A stretch of 64,000 nucleotides of DNA from Callipepla californica brunnescens (lineage: Eukaryota; Chordata; Aves; Galliformes; Odontophoridae): NCBI GenBank assembly GCA_023055505.1, contig JALIRH010000116.1:974887-1038886 (forward strand), given 5' to 3'. Shown in pieces: positions 1 through 11,395 of this stretch; position 1 is the stretch's first letter, and each line of letters starts with the position of its first letter. A model generated the notes under the pieces. That model was not told the DNA's origin, ran no database searches, and saw only the letters and a program-made list of their open reading frames with translations. Made by a program: the position numbers and the translations under genes.

Positions 1-335
1 ATTGGCTTATGTTGATTTTTTCATACACCAGTAGCCTCAGGTCCTTCTCCTCAGGGGCTGCTTGCAATCCATTTTCTGCCCAGTCTATACTGATGTTTGG
101 CAATGCCCTGACCCATGTGCAGCCCCTTGAACTTGATCTAGTCAAACTCCATGGGCTCATCTCTCAAGTCCCTCTAAATGACATCCCTTCATTCCAGCAC
201 GTTGACTGAGCCATATTGGTTGCTGTTATCTGCAGATTTGTTAAGGTTGCACTCAGAATTGCTGTCCATGCCACGAGCAAAAATATTAAATGTCTGTCCC
301 TAAATTGACTCCAGAGAAACACCATCACTGCTCCT
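1..335 (-). mobile_element. CR1 LINE fragment, ORF2 3' half
   Basis: The plus strand reads as the reverse complement of the avian CR1 ORF2 region downstream of the reverse-transcriptase core. Recognisable stretches are the segment around 40-135 (leucine-rich coding in reverse) and the 'ccctctaaatgacatcccttc' type stretch near 170, followed by the block near 255-345 that in CR1 precedes the conserved RT motifs. It is degenerate and has no open frame over its length. It runs off the left edge of the window and stops shortly before the purine array. Family assignment is from memory of CR1; no subfamily is claimed. Confidence 0.8.
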
Positions 336-365
336 GACATGGACATTAAGCTATTGAATGCACAT

Positions 366-1328
366 GGCTGTGGAAAAAAGGAAAGGGAAGGGAAGGGAAG
401 GGAAGGGAAGGGAAGGGAAGGGAAGGGAAGGGAAGGGAAGGGAAGGGAAGGCAAAAGGCAAGGCAAGGTAAAAGGCAAGGCAAGGCAAAAGGCAAGGCAA
501 AAGGCAAGGCAAGGCAAGGCAAAAGGCAAGGCAAAAGGCAAGGCAAAAGGCAAGGCAAGGCAAAAGGCAAGGCAAGGCAAGGCAAGGCAAGGCAAAAGGC
601 AAGGCAAAAGGCAAGGCAAAAGGCAAGGCAAGGCAAGGCAAAAGGCAAGGCAAGGCAAAAGGCAAGGCAAGGCAAAAGGCAAGGCAAAAGGCAAGGCAAG
701 GCAAGGCAAAAGGAAAGGCAAGGCAAGGCAAGGCAAGGCAAGAGGCAAGGCAAGAGGCAAGGCAAGGCAAGGCAAGGCAAGGCAAGAGGCAAGGCAAGGG
801 AAGAGGCAAGGCAAGGCAAAGCAAGAGGCAAGGCAAGGCAAGGCAAGGCAAGAGGCAAGGCAAGGCAAGGCAAGAGGCAAGGCAAGGCAAGGCAAGGCAA
901 GAGGCAAGGCAAGGCAAAAGGCAAGGCAAGAGGCAAAGCAAGGCAAGGCAAGAGGCAAGGCAAGAGGCAAGGCAAGGCAAGGCAAGACAAGGCAAGGCAA
1001 GGCAAGGCAAGAGGCAAGGCAAGGCAAGAGGCAAGGCAAGGCAAGGCAAGAGGCAAGGCAAGGCAAGGCAGGAGGCAAGGCAAGGCAAGAGGCAAGGCAA
1101 GGCAAGGTAAGGCAAGAGGCAAGGCAAGAGGCAAGGCAAGGCAAGAGGCAAGGCAAGGCAAGGCAAGAGGCAAGGCAAGGCAAGGCAAGAGGCAAGGCAA
1201 GGCAAGGCAAGGCAAGAGGCAAGGCAAGAGGCAAGGCAAGGCAAGGCAAGAGGCAAGGCAAGGCAAAAGGCAAGGCAAGGCAAAAGGAAAGGCAAGGAAA
1301 GGAAAAAGGAAAGGCAAGGAAGTATAAA
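366..1328. repeat. Purine-rich pentamer/heptamer satellite array
   Basis: A tandem array of nearly one kilobase with almost no T on the plus strand. It has sub-blocks: about 13 clean GGGAA units at 385-450; GGCAA pentamers mixed with a GGCAAAA heptamer at about 451-735; GGCAA mixed with a GGCAAGA heptamer at about 736-1262; then a return to the A-rich heptamer and degenerate GGAAA to about 1328. Lack of T on one strand and of A on the other removes stop codons, so several frames stay open for over 330 codons on both strands. The K/R/Q-rich and L/P/C-rich products are artefacts. The GGGAA block fits a G-quadruplex pattern, and the whole array is a homopurine tract. Confidence 0.95.
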
Positions 1329-1418
1329 GACTAATGTGGTACAAGAGCAGGAAGAGTATCTATATATCTTCAAAATAAAGGAAAAAGGCTAAATTTGAAA
1401 TTTAGTCAGAAAAGTCGT

Positions 1419-1624
1419 CCTTTCTCCTTCCTTTCTCCTTCCTTTCTCCTTCCTTTCTCCTTCCTTTCTCCTTCCTTTCTCCTTCCCTTCCCTTCCTTTA
1501 CCTTCCTTTCCCTTCCCTACGCCTTCGCTTTCCGCTTGCCTTGCCTTGCCTTGCCTTTCCCCTTTCTACTTCTCCTCTCCCTGTCCCTTTCCCTCTCCCT
1601 TTCCCTCTCTCTTCTTCTTTCTTA
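1419..1624. repeat. Pyrimidine-rich tract with 11-bp tandem units
   Basis: About six copies of an 11-bp unit (CTTTCTCCTTC) at 1419-1485 lead into irregular CCTTCC/CCTTTC sequence to about 1624. Inside it, 1533-1554 reads as (TTGCC)n, the exact reverse complement of the GGCAA units in the array at 451-1325. The two tracts are only about 90 bases apart and face each other, so the region is an imperfect inverted repeat of simple-sequence DNA. Confidence 0.9.
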
Positions 1625-2441
1625 CACTCCAGATTTTGTCAAATATTTGTAAAAAATTATATAAATAAAATAAATAATAGAACTTTGATGAACAGAATGC
1701 TTGAGAGATTTTGACAACTGTAACTGTGAGAAGTAAATACAATCACTGTGAAAAACAAATATGGATAGCATGACAGAAACAAAATAGGGTGGTAAATGAC
1801 AAGTACATCTACTGAACTGCCAGAAATAGTGATTATGTCATAGTGATCAAAAGACAAGCTGGCAAGCATAAGAAACAATGCAGCAGTGAAGTAAACAAAG
1901 TAGATGATCCTGATGCAAATTCAAAACCAGACCCTGGTTTCAGAGCAAGTTCCAGCCATAGCAGAAGCAGCAGCAGTATTACATGAAAGTGTTCTTGCCA
2001 GTAGGAAGGATAGTGGTTTACATAGAAAAAGTGAGAGATTAAAAGAAAGTGAAACTGATTTTTTTCAAAATTTAGCCTATGGAAATGTAAGGGAATTATA
2101 TGGTAAATAATGTTTTGCTAATAGCAACGAAATGCATATGAAAAGTTTTGATGTAACTCTGACTGTTTTCTTATAATGTTGTGTTAGCAATGATGATTTT
2201 CTGGATTACAACAAATAGATACAAACAATTAACTTTTTAAATGATCACTTCAGTCAGCTACCTTAAATCCACACTTTCAGGAAATTTCATTCACCGATTC
2301 TTTTCATGGAAAAAAAAAATCAGGTCTGTAGATAATTAAAATTCATGCAGATTTAAGCTAAAAATTCTGGTTATAGGCAAGACCAGTACTCAGGTAACTA
2401 CACTATTAATGGACAAGAGGTATCATAAATCTGTGGTTTAT
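1625..2441. other. A+T-rich sequence, nothing identified
   Basis: No repeat family, RNA gene or credible coding exon seen. A 68-codon open frame at 1904-2110 has no recognisable protein motif and no splice context that I can support. Confidence 0.6.
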
Positions 2442-2446
2442 TGGGT

Positions 2447-3151
2447 TGTGAAAGACAGAAACTGTTTTTCCCTTCTTTTGTCTCAAAGCTTGCTTCGTAA
2501 GGCCTTTTCTGGTGACAAGACCCTGACTGATAACTGCCGGTTACCCAGATGGGTGTTACGGTGCCTCACTGTCTCTGCTTATGGTTGTAAAGATAAGCAG
2601 AAATATGTGCAAGTAGTCTTTTCCGGGGGGTACGGCTTGGAGAAGCTGACCACCACAGAAAGACAATGCTCCTGCATGGCAAGGAAGGCAACATCCACTG
2701 CTGGTTTATCTGTTAGGCCAGACATGTCACACAAACCAAGAGAAAAGGAAAAAACACCTGAGAATTGGGGGATAAAAAGACCTTCACCAAACCAAGGATT
2801 TTGGAGAAGAACTCCCAAAGAGAAAATCTTTGAGGAGAACTCCCGAAGACGGACCCTGAGGCCTGCTTGCTGCCATCTCCCATCCCCCGCGGTGACCAGA
2901 TGAGTTCCTGAGACTACGAACCTCGTTGGACCCATGGTGGTGATTATATCTCTCTTGCTTTCTATCAAGACTCCTTGCTTTTTTTTTTATTCCTTTTCTA
3001 TTGCTCACCTTCCCTTCCCCATATCCCTAAGCAACTAGTAATTGTAATAAACTGGTTGGGCTAACATTTGGCCGGTTGTGTCTTAATCTCGCTATCGGGT
3101 ATACACATAATCAAAGAACCTTGTTTCCCTCCTTTATATTGGAGCGTGACA
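2447..3151 (+). mobile_element. Solo LTR, family A (endogenous retrovirus)
   Basis: A 705-bp segment starting TGTGAAAGACAG and ending GCGTGACA is bracketed by a perfect 5-bp direct repeat, TGGGT (2442-2446 and 3152-3156). It has an AATAAA signal at 3046-3051 followed by about 100 bp of sequence, the usual R-U5 layout, so the LTR is in plus orientation. No primer-binding site or internal retroviral sequence follows, so it is a solo LTR left by LTR-LTR recombination. A 5-bp duplication is typical of class III (ERV-L) and some class I elements. The intact duplications and higher G+C than the flanks suggest a fairly young insertion. The 164-codon and 129-codon frames inside it are chance frames. 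Confidence 0.85.
3046..3051 (+). promoter_or_regulatory. Polyadenylation signal of the family A LTR
   Basis: AATAAA lies about 100 bp before the 3' end of the LTR, where a retroviral R region is expected to carry its poly(A) signal. Confidence 0.6.
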
Positions 3152-3236
3152 TGGGTAATCCACAAAAACTCTCAAACACTGGAACACATGCAGCTTTAAT
3201 AGAGTTGTCTTTAGAAGTAGGAAAATTAAATTTAGA

Positions 3237-3788
3237 TGTCATGGTTTTTTGATTTTTGGTACTGGTATTCCACGTCATAACATCATGTAGTGCATTAAAA
3301 GTTAAAGAGTTAATGCTCCAGCTCCGTGGATCATCGATAGTTTTGGATATACCTGTCTCAGAAGAGAAGAAGAACTACATTCCCCAGAGGACTGTGTGAT
3401 GCTTTGCATTTTAATGTATTTCTGCTCAGAGGGAAAGATACAAAACTGTTTGTGTATCAAGAGACACTCTCTTTCCTTTGGGATCAACTCATCAGTGGGT
3501 GCTCGCTGCCATCTTGCCTGCAGCGTTAGCATAAGGCCTTCGGTTTATCAGACACTCTCTCTTGCTCATTTGATTTGATTTATTAGTTTCAATTCCAATT
3601 ATATTATATTATATTGTATTATTTTGCTTTCTGATATCTTATTTAGTAAACTAGCTTTCCTCCTCAGATCGCTGCCGCTGTTTTGTTTTTAGGCCCATCT
3701 CAGTTTTCCCTTTCCCCCTTCCCCTTTCCCAGGGCGTGGGTCTGTGGGTCTCTCCTGCATCAATCATCATGAAACCGGGCCAAACCAT
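3237..3788 (+). mobile_element. Family B LTR copy 1, 3' end truncated
   Basis: Begins TGTCATGGTTTTTTG and follows the other family B copies through shared landmarks: 'gttaaagagttaatgctcc' near 3301, 'cattccccagaggactgtg' near 3379, 'aaggccttcggtttatc' near 3533, and the C/T-rich 'gtgggtctgtgggtctc' near 3736. The last 15-20 bases seen in complete copies, ending ACTGTTGACA, are missing and the match is lost at about 3788, so no target duplication can be scored. It lies only 85 bp downstream of the family A LTR. Confidence 0.8.
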
Positions 3789-4689
3789 ATTAATGATGAT
3801 TTATATACAACAATTTATTCAGAAAATTTCCCTCTACGCCTGTACATCCAGCTAACATAGCAATTCCCACTCAAAATCTCCAAATCTGTATGCAAAGTTA
3901 TACAGGTTGTTCTTCTGAAAGAATGTTTAGACTATCAAACATTTATCTCAGATTTTATATGTAATTGAGAGAGGTAACGTGCATTGTGTTTATATCACTG
4001 TTATCTACATTTTTAGCCTCCTAGGTATTAATCCTCACTTTATACTCTGTACTAGACTAATCTATTCACTGTATATATTTAGGAAGAATAACTTGCTCAG
4101 ACATTAGGTTAAAAGTTTAATTTATTTTTTTCCTTTCCAGATGCTGTCTTTTTCTGGAAAATGTGACATACCATTTCATTATAAAGAAAGCCTAGAATTT
4201 GCTTTAGGTAGAAATTGCCATGAGTTTGTTGACCCAAACAAGAATGCATTTATTTACTACAAAGTAAACATTCTGGAGCATTTAATACTCTTTATGAACT
4301 TGGATTATTAGAAAACTTTCAAATATCATAATAAGTTGTAAATAACAGTTCTCCTTTCTTTTCTTTCACAGTTAATGAAATCTCATGTAGTCACTTTTGG
4401 ATTAAAATATCATTTACCGATGATGAAAGCAAAATTTTAATTACATTTACTAGACGCTGAAGTTTGAAGCATCTTAGTACCTTTTAATTACGAGACTTAT
4501 TGATAAAGTATACATTAAGAGAATGATTCTCAATTAGGCTCCAGGTTCCTCTGCATATTTTGTTTATTCAGGGTCTCATCTTGCTGCAACAACCAATTGT
4601 GAAAAATAATTCATGAAATAGTAGTGCCTCTAGCCCTAGTGGCAACTGTAAATAAAACATCTTAAAGTTCTTCCCAAATCTTCACCTTT

Positions 4690-4753
<64 letters not shown>

Positions 4754-5528
4754 TAAATTTCCCACCTTCTTCATATTCAGTTTGAATACACATTTACATA
4801 TTTGATATATCTTATTTCCTTCATTAATTACCATAATTAATATGTAATTAGAAAACCCAAAGAAATGCTGTGAGGTAATATGAATACTTAGAAAAATTGT
4901 CTTTGAAACTGACTTTTGCCTGTGTCTTTTAAGTTATATCATGTTCATAATTTCTTTGTAATGCCATTTCAGAAAAGAAATTTATTTTCGGTTAAGAATG
5001 CTTTCAACAAACAAATATAAATTGTTCAATATTTACCAGTTACACCAAATAATTTGGTTCTAATCATGACAGTGTATTTATCTTCTAGTACAATAAATGT
5101 TCTGGTAATTGTTGTCATTATTCACCTGGCAATGCATCTTGCTATTATTCATCGCACACAACTGATTCTAACCATCTAAAATAAAATATTCTGTAGTGCT
5201 ATCCATTAATCTCAACAAAAAGTTCATTAACAAGATAAGTAAATACACATTCTTAACTGAAAATCCCTGTTCCCTTCTAATATTTTCAAACAGAATTAAA
5301 ATATTAATAAAATATGAACAGAGCAGTGACAAACAAATGTAGGAAATACTTCAAAAGTAGGATCTATGAACAGATTTTTTTTCTCTTTGTCTTTTATTCA
5401 GAACATCTGTAAAAGTTAAAGGGTCTTTTCTATTTCTACAAGATAAGCAACAGATAGGTTATGCCTGTTATATGAAGATTTATCTCAGATGCGTATCTCC
5501 TTTTTCCAATCCTAAAATATGGGTACGA
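3789..5528. other. A+T-rich sequence with one microsatellite
   Basis: Apart from the TATC repeat listed separately I see no gene, LINE or LTR here. Long A/T runs and no open frame above about 60 codons. Confidence 0.6.
4691..4753. repeat. (TATC)n microsatellite
   Basis: About 16 uninterrupted TATC units. Long pure tetranucleotide runs of this kind are usually length-polymorphic. Confidence 0.97.
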
Positions 5529-5690
5529 AAGAGAAAGAAGGAAGGAAAGAAGGAAAGAAAGAGGAAGAGGAAGGGGAAGGGGAAGGGGAAAAGGGGAAGG
5601 GAAAAATGGGAAGGGGAAGGGGAAGGGGAAAAGGGGAAGGGAAAAATGGGAAGGGGAAGGGAAAGAGCAGTAGAAAAGTAGAAGGGAATA
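5529..5690. repeat. G/A-rich array with perfect 40-bp tandem duplication
   Basis: A purine tract passes from GGAA/GAAA units into GGGGAA units. Bases 5581-5620 are repeated exactly at 5621-5660, and the period-40 match extends back to about 5571. GGGG runs at 5573, 5579, 5585 and 5593 with 2-4 base loops match a strong G-quadruplex pattern, largely repeated in the second unit. The open frames across it (K/G/E-rich) are composition artefacts. Confidence 0.95.
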
Positions 5691-5917
5691 GAAATTTCCA
5701 GTATAAGAAAGAAATAATGGGAAAATTCAGAAGACGTCTCTGATATTTAGATCACTGGGTAATGTGCCTTTGAAACATGATTGTGCAGTCATACAGAGTA
5801 CCGTACAGCTTTTGTCTCACCAGTGTTCATCTGTTCCCATTGCATGGAATCTATCAGATCCTCTGGTGTGGAAATGAGTTCCTGATTTTCACTCTGTTCT
5901 GAAATCAGTCAACACAC
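5691..5917. other. Unassigned sequence between array and CR1
   Basis: No recognisable element. Confidence 0.5.
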
Positions 5918-6829
5918 ATGGGAACTGACTGTTCACTCTGGAGAAGAAATGACTTAGGGGAGGTCTTAACACTTTTATAGATAACTTAGGAATGTGAGTT
6001 AAATGGACAGGGATAGGCTTTTTTCAGCAGTGCCCAGCAACAGGACAAGAGGCAATAGACACAAACTGGAAAACAGGAAGTTCCATACAAACATGAGAAA
6101 GAACTTATGTCATGGTTTCGTGAATTCTTTTTTTATCGGTATTCCAAATTGTAATATCATGTAGTGCTCTGGGAGTTAAAGAGCTAATGCTCCAGTTCCA
6201 TGGATCATTGGAATTTCCAGGTATACCTGTCTCAAAAGAGAAGAACAACTGTGTACCCCAGAGGACTATGTGTTACTTTGCATTTTTCTGTTATCCATTG
6301 AGAGGGAAAAATAAAACTGTTGGCAAGTTATGAAGTTCGTCTTTCCCTTTTGGCAGTGTGTGTGCCCTCAAGCCATCTCACCTTCGGCGCTAGAGTAAAA
6401 CTTTCAGTTTTTGGACACTCTTTCTCTCATTTTAATTGATTAATTAGCTTCAATTCTAAATATATTGTATTGTATTGTGTTAGTTTGCTTCCCAATATCT
6501 TACTTAGTTGCCATTGTTTTTCAGGTCCATCTCCCTACCAATTCCCTTTTCACTTTTTCTCTTCACTGGGGCATGGATCTATGGGTCTCTCTGCCCCATT
6601 AGTCACAGAACCTGTCTGAACTGGCCCATAAACTGTAGACAGTTTCTTTACTGTAGGTTACAGAACACTGGAACAGGCTGCCCAGAGAGGCTGTGAAGTC
6701 ACCTTCTCTGGAGCTATTTAAAATCAGCATAGACACTTTCCAGTGCAACCTATTGTAGGAAACCCTCTTTATCAGAAAGGGGGTGAACTAGATGTTCTCC
6801 AGAGGTCCATTCCAATCCCCATTATTCTG
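5918..6829 (+). mobile_element. CR1 LINE 3' end, split by an LTR
   Basis: Plus-strand CR1 3' region, 5'-truncated. The left part (5918-6107) carries the ORF2 C-terminal coding stretch around 'aacaggacaagaggcaatag' (6040) down to 'gagaaagaactta'. The right part (6645-6829) resumes with 'tctttactgtaggtt', then 'cactggaacaggctgccca' and 'agaggtccattccaa', ending near 'attattctg', the typical CR1 terminus. The interruption is an inserted family B LTR (6108-6641), so this CR1 is older than that LTR. Confidence 0.88.
6108..6641 (+). mobile_element. Family B solo LTR copy 2, inserted in CR1
   Basis: A 534-bp element starting TGTCATGGTTTCGTG and ending ACTGTAGACA, sharing the same internal landmarks as the copies at 3237 and 26369. 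It sits inside a CR1, with 'gaaagaactta' on the left and 'gtttctttactg' on the right. The flanking pentamers (ACTTA and GTTTC) do not match, so the duplication has decayed or the boundary is off by a few bases. No internal retroviral sequence is present. Confidence 0.85.
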
Positions 6830-9800
6830 TTTTTTTGTAAATCTACAAAAAGGAGATTTTATATAATAGTATTCAGTTCAGCAAGGCAGAGCTGTTTATT
6901 TGGACATGTGAGATGCCACATCAAAAAACTCTGATGTTTCTGACGTTCAAATCGCAACCAGGAATCAGTTCTCCCCTTCTATATCCACTGAATAATGGAT
7001 CTAAATCAAATGGACTAATCAGTGCATAAACTGGTCTATTTTTTTTTTTTTTCTCCAAGTAGACACATGAAAAATTGTGATTTTTCTTTCCATGTACATA
7101 AAGGCTTCTATGGAAACCAGGTGAAACTCTGAAAGGCAGTCCTCCTCCTTCCCAATACCAAAAACGAATTTGCTTCCTTTTTGCAGGTTTTTTTTTTGTC
7201 ACATTCCCCCTTGTGTCACCAAGACTATGAAAAATGTAATAAATGTGAAGATCCTGAATAAAGCAAGATATGTCAGGGACAGGAGGACCTTATCCATAAA
7301 TCAAAATTGTAGATAACTTCTTATTACTTAATGTAATGCAAAGAAAGACCCTGAAATCAGAGCAATATAAGGATATCACTACCCTATAAAAATCATCAGT
7401 CCTCCTTTAAAAATAAAAAAATCTCCTCAAGATATCCACCTTGAGACATTAATCCCAGTCTACACTCTTACAATCCACTGATGACATGAAAAAGTGACAT
7501 TCTTCTTTCTATGACAGACATCCTAAAATATTTAAAACTAGCTAACATGTACGATTTGCCACTCCTGAAGCACACATGAACAGAAAAAGCATGTGGAATA
7601 CTACAAAGTAGTTACTCTGCCTTAGTATTTCTGGTTATTTTGCATGCTGCTTGAAGCAGCTTAGAGAATTGGAGCGTTAGAATAAATCCTGGCAGACAAG
7701 GTTCAGTGGTTACAAACCAGGTGAGGTAGTCACAGGTGGTAAATGTAATTTGTCATACTGTTCTACAGTTTAACACATGGATAGTTTCACTCCACATGTA
7801 GTATAAATGCAGACACACATACAAACCATTTACTTATGTTAGCTTACCAATTAGTGTTTTTTTGCTTGATTGTTTGTTTTTAATATTAGTAGGAATCAGG
7901 AGGTTTTTTTTTACTTAGTATACAGAAATATGTAAACAAAACTAAAAAAAGCACCTCCATGGCCAAAAATAAACACTGGTCAGGAAGGGAAAGGCCCGAA
8001 GTTAACTTAAGAAAATATATCTATCACTGTATGCTCAGAACCTTGTCTATAATGATTAGAGATTTACTATTGCATGAATGAAATCATAGCCACTACATAA
8101 TTTTTATAACTATAAAACAAATAAGGTCATTGTTAATTTTTACCTCTATGGTCTCTACTATTAAGCTATCATTCCTAACACAACTGGGACATGTTTCTTT
8201 GAACAGAATTTGTTCAAGTTTTATACGTGGCTCAGCTATCCTCACATAGGCATAGTCTTGTACTCATGAAATTCACACTTATCACATTTACTCTTTAAGC
8301 TCCTATATATAGCAGTGTGTATCACTGATGAATTAACCTCCTGAAACTGTTTGTACTTCACTAAAAATATTCACACAGCTGCTCTGTAACTCAAGAGAAA
8401 GAACAACATTTTTGTTCAAAGATTCCAGTGTGATAAAATGCAAGTAATAAATCTTCAGGCTCACAACTGCTAAATTATTTTTTTTCCAGAACTGATGTCA
8501 TGTATAGCCTACTTTTCTGTTTTAGAAGAGGATTTTTTCTTTTTCAGAACTACTTTTTATTGATTTATTATCGTTTTCCTATTACTTCTTTTGAGTGAAA
8601 TACATTTATTAAGAAAAAGAAGATACATTCCTAGAACTGCAGCACTGACAAGTGTAGAACTGAAAGAGAGAAGGGCTGAAACAGGATAAATGAAAGATTT
8701 TTTTAATTATGTGCTCAGATTAATCTACTGTATTAAGAATTATACTTTGAAAGAAAGCCTAGAAATCTGAATGAAACAACATAACGTTTTACAATATGTG
8801 CTGAAAACTGGAGAAGCTATGAAGCTTATTTTCCAAGTTATAATTTATAGGAGTAAAGTTAAAAATATACTAAAATTATTTTTCCATTTATTAGCTTCAT
8901 ACCAACTATAGAATTTGCAAAAGCAAAATAAGATAGAATAAAAACCCCAGTGAAATAATATTGTTAGGTAGAAGAAATAGATTCATAATAAGAGTGATTT
9001 ACTTCACTGCAGTATTCCAAAAGACACTTGTACTATCTTGAATTTTTAACGATACTATGGGGAGGGGACAGAAATTATAAATCGCAGTTATATACTTTGT
9101 TGCTAGATACTTTTGATTCCACATCTGTGTATTACTACACTTTACCTAAAAAAAAATGGTTCTTGGTATAAAGGCAACGTTGCCAACATATCAAACATTT
9201 TTAATGCAAATTTTGTACTGCATAAGCGTGTGTTGAGCTGGACAGAGGTCTTTTGTTTTAAGTGTTGCTTGGTGTGTAAATCCATTAAGTATGAATTTAG
9301 CTGGGTAGGTTTAATGGGGTGTGATAATATGCAGTGATTCTAAACTTCCACAGGGTGGTAGAAGATGCACTTTTCACATTTATTTAATTTGAAGAACTAA
9401 CTGCTTTACTGGAATTGTAACTTATGTAAACAACTTACAGAAATGCGTACTAGTCCTGTAGCTCAGAAGCACTGATAAAAGTTGAAGGACAAAATTATTT
9501 CTTTTATACTATCAAAATAATGCTCAGAGAACCTCTTTAAAACATTTTCAGCAAATACTGAAGCTTGCTTTAAACTATCACAAGGAAGAAATTTTGTCAG
9601 TTTATATTCTTCAGTGTTATCTGAATGCTACAGATTGCTTTGCAGATAGCCTTTAGCATTAGATCTGAGTATACCTAACAAAAGTATATTATATTAGAAT
9701 GTATTCCAAATAGGAAATTCAAAGTGTCTTTTTGTTCATTCCTGTGTCAAAAATGAATAAATATCCCTTTAAATTTAGATGTCTCTTCTCTAAAAATATT

Positions 9801-11395
9801 GAGAATATTTACTTATGAAATATTCAAGAAACTGAGGTCATGGAGAATTTAACATGTAGATACAAAGTTGTATCTGCATTTTGCTTTAATGATTTCATTT
9901 ATTCGTGATTATTTCTGATTTTCTCATCATTTTGGTATTGTTTTACTAAATGTCTTCTATTAGGGACCTTCTAATTAAGTAATCTTAGTTACAGAGCTAC
10001 ATGTAAGTGTTTCGTCTGAGTAAAGATCAGAGAAGTCTATCATTATTCCTAAACTTACATCTTATTGCAAATTCATTTGCTTGAACTTAAATAGCAAGGC
10101 ACATCTTTGTAGTCATAGCAGTCTGAGGACAGTATACCATCTGAGGAGGTGCTATATTTTTAAAAATGATTCCAAAGCATATGAAAAAAAAGGTGAAATT
10201 TTAAGCACATACAGATGTTGTATCATGCTTCTGTGCATAGCTAAAGAATAGGTACAACTGAGTGGACTTTTACTAGATGAACTGCCATGATAACTGAAAT
10301 GATCCCTGTGAATGTCTATATTTGCAGTGAGTAGAACAGGTCCTCAATTATGCAGCTTCATTCATTGTCATCAGTAGAAATACATGAAACATGGGGGTGT
10401 GGAGCGGAACACATGTACATTTGAGAATCTGTAAAAAAAAAAAAAAAAAAAAAAAAGAAGAAGGAAAAAAGATTCAGATTTTCCAGGTTTATGTGAGCAT
10501 GATACTCAGCCTTAACATTCAGAAAATCTTCTGTACAGAATACCTTCACCTGAAATACAGAGGAGACAAATAAATGAAAAACATGCTATGCAGAGGCTGT
10601 TGACAAGTGCTCAGTGAAATTTTATTTTGGCTAGAGCTTTCAAGGCAGGTACTTAGAAAATGAAGTGACAAAAGCAATTACATTGAAACTCTGGTAAACT
10701 AGAATTATACTTACCATATTTAACTGGCTCATTGTTTCTCAGTGACTGGTCACACAATTACAATCACATTTAAAATATAATCTCAAAATAGTGAAATATA
10801 CCTTTTATATGTTCTGATTATCTCTAGATAATCAGCTTACTGCAAAAAAAAATCAAAAAATAAAAATAAAAAGCACAGTATGTCCATAATCACTCTTGGT
10901 GATCAAGATGGAAAATCAAATTTCTAAAAATATCAACAGATAAATTTTTTGAAAATGCTGTGCTGTATCCATGAAAAAAACTGTATCCATGAAATATTAT
11001 TATTTTTAAAAATTCAACTCCTATTCTGTAATTACTCTAATCATGTTTGAAGGCATCTATCTCACAAAACTATAGCTTCTCTTACGTTCTGTATATTTCA
11101 TCTTGCTAGTTTTGACAGCTAAACCAGTGACCAGGGTAATGATCATAGTTTGTTTTCATAGCCAGTGTGCAAAGAAACGAGCATTTCCTACTGGTAGGAC
11201 ATGGATCAAGCCTGAATATGATTGCCTCTCACTGTTGATGAGGAAGGAGACCAGATCCTGGGTGTTTTGTATTTCTCTAAAGTTTAATGGTAACATCTGT
11301 ACGATTACATTCTAAACTGATTTCACTACTAAGGGAAATAAATGTTTAAATCCTGAAATAATCAAATATTCTATTAAGATAAAAGGAGTAGGTAA
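6830..11395. other. Long A+T-rich stretch without identified elements
   Basis: About 4.6 kb with scattered poly(A)/poly(T) runs. I recognise no LINE, LTR or exon. Open frames (for example 93 codons on the minus strand at 6921-7202) show no conserved motif and contain homopolymer-encoded runs. Confidence 0.6.
10433..10456. repeat. A24 homopolymer
   Basis: Uninterrupted run of 24 A followed by GAAGAAGG. No AATAAA signal lies in the preceding 40 bases, so there is no support for a retrocopy tail. Confidence 0.95.

Noticed and set aside
385..1325. CRISPR-like array
   Set aside because: Units are 5-7 bp tandem repeats without spacers; the sequence is vertebrate.
164..1373. Several 330-370-codon open frames on both strands
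   Set aside because: All are produced by the GGGAA/GGCAA array, which contains no T on one strand and therefore no stop codons; translations are K/R/Q or L/P/C repeats.
1395..1652. 85-codon S/F/L-rich plus-strand frame
   Set aside because: Translation of the pyrimidine tract; no independent coding signal.
2409..2968. 164-codon plus and 129-codon minus frames
   Set aside because: Both lie almost wholly within the family A solo LTR, whose ends and target duplications are clear; LTR U3 does not normally encode such a protein in this family.
5472..5743. Two K/G/E-rich frames
   Set aside because: Translations of the G/A array.
6103..6646. Target duplication for family B copy 2
   Set aside because: Flanking pentamers ACTTA and GTTTC do not match, so no duplication is claimed.
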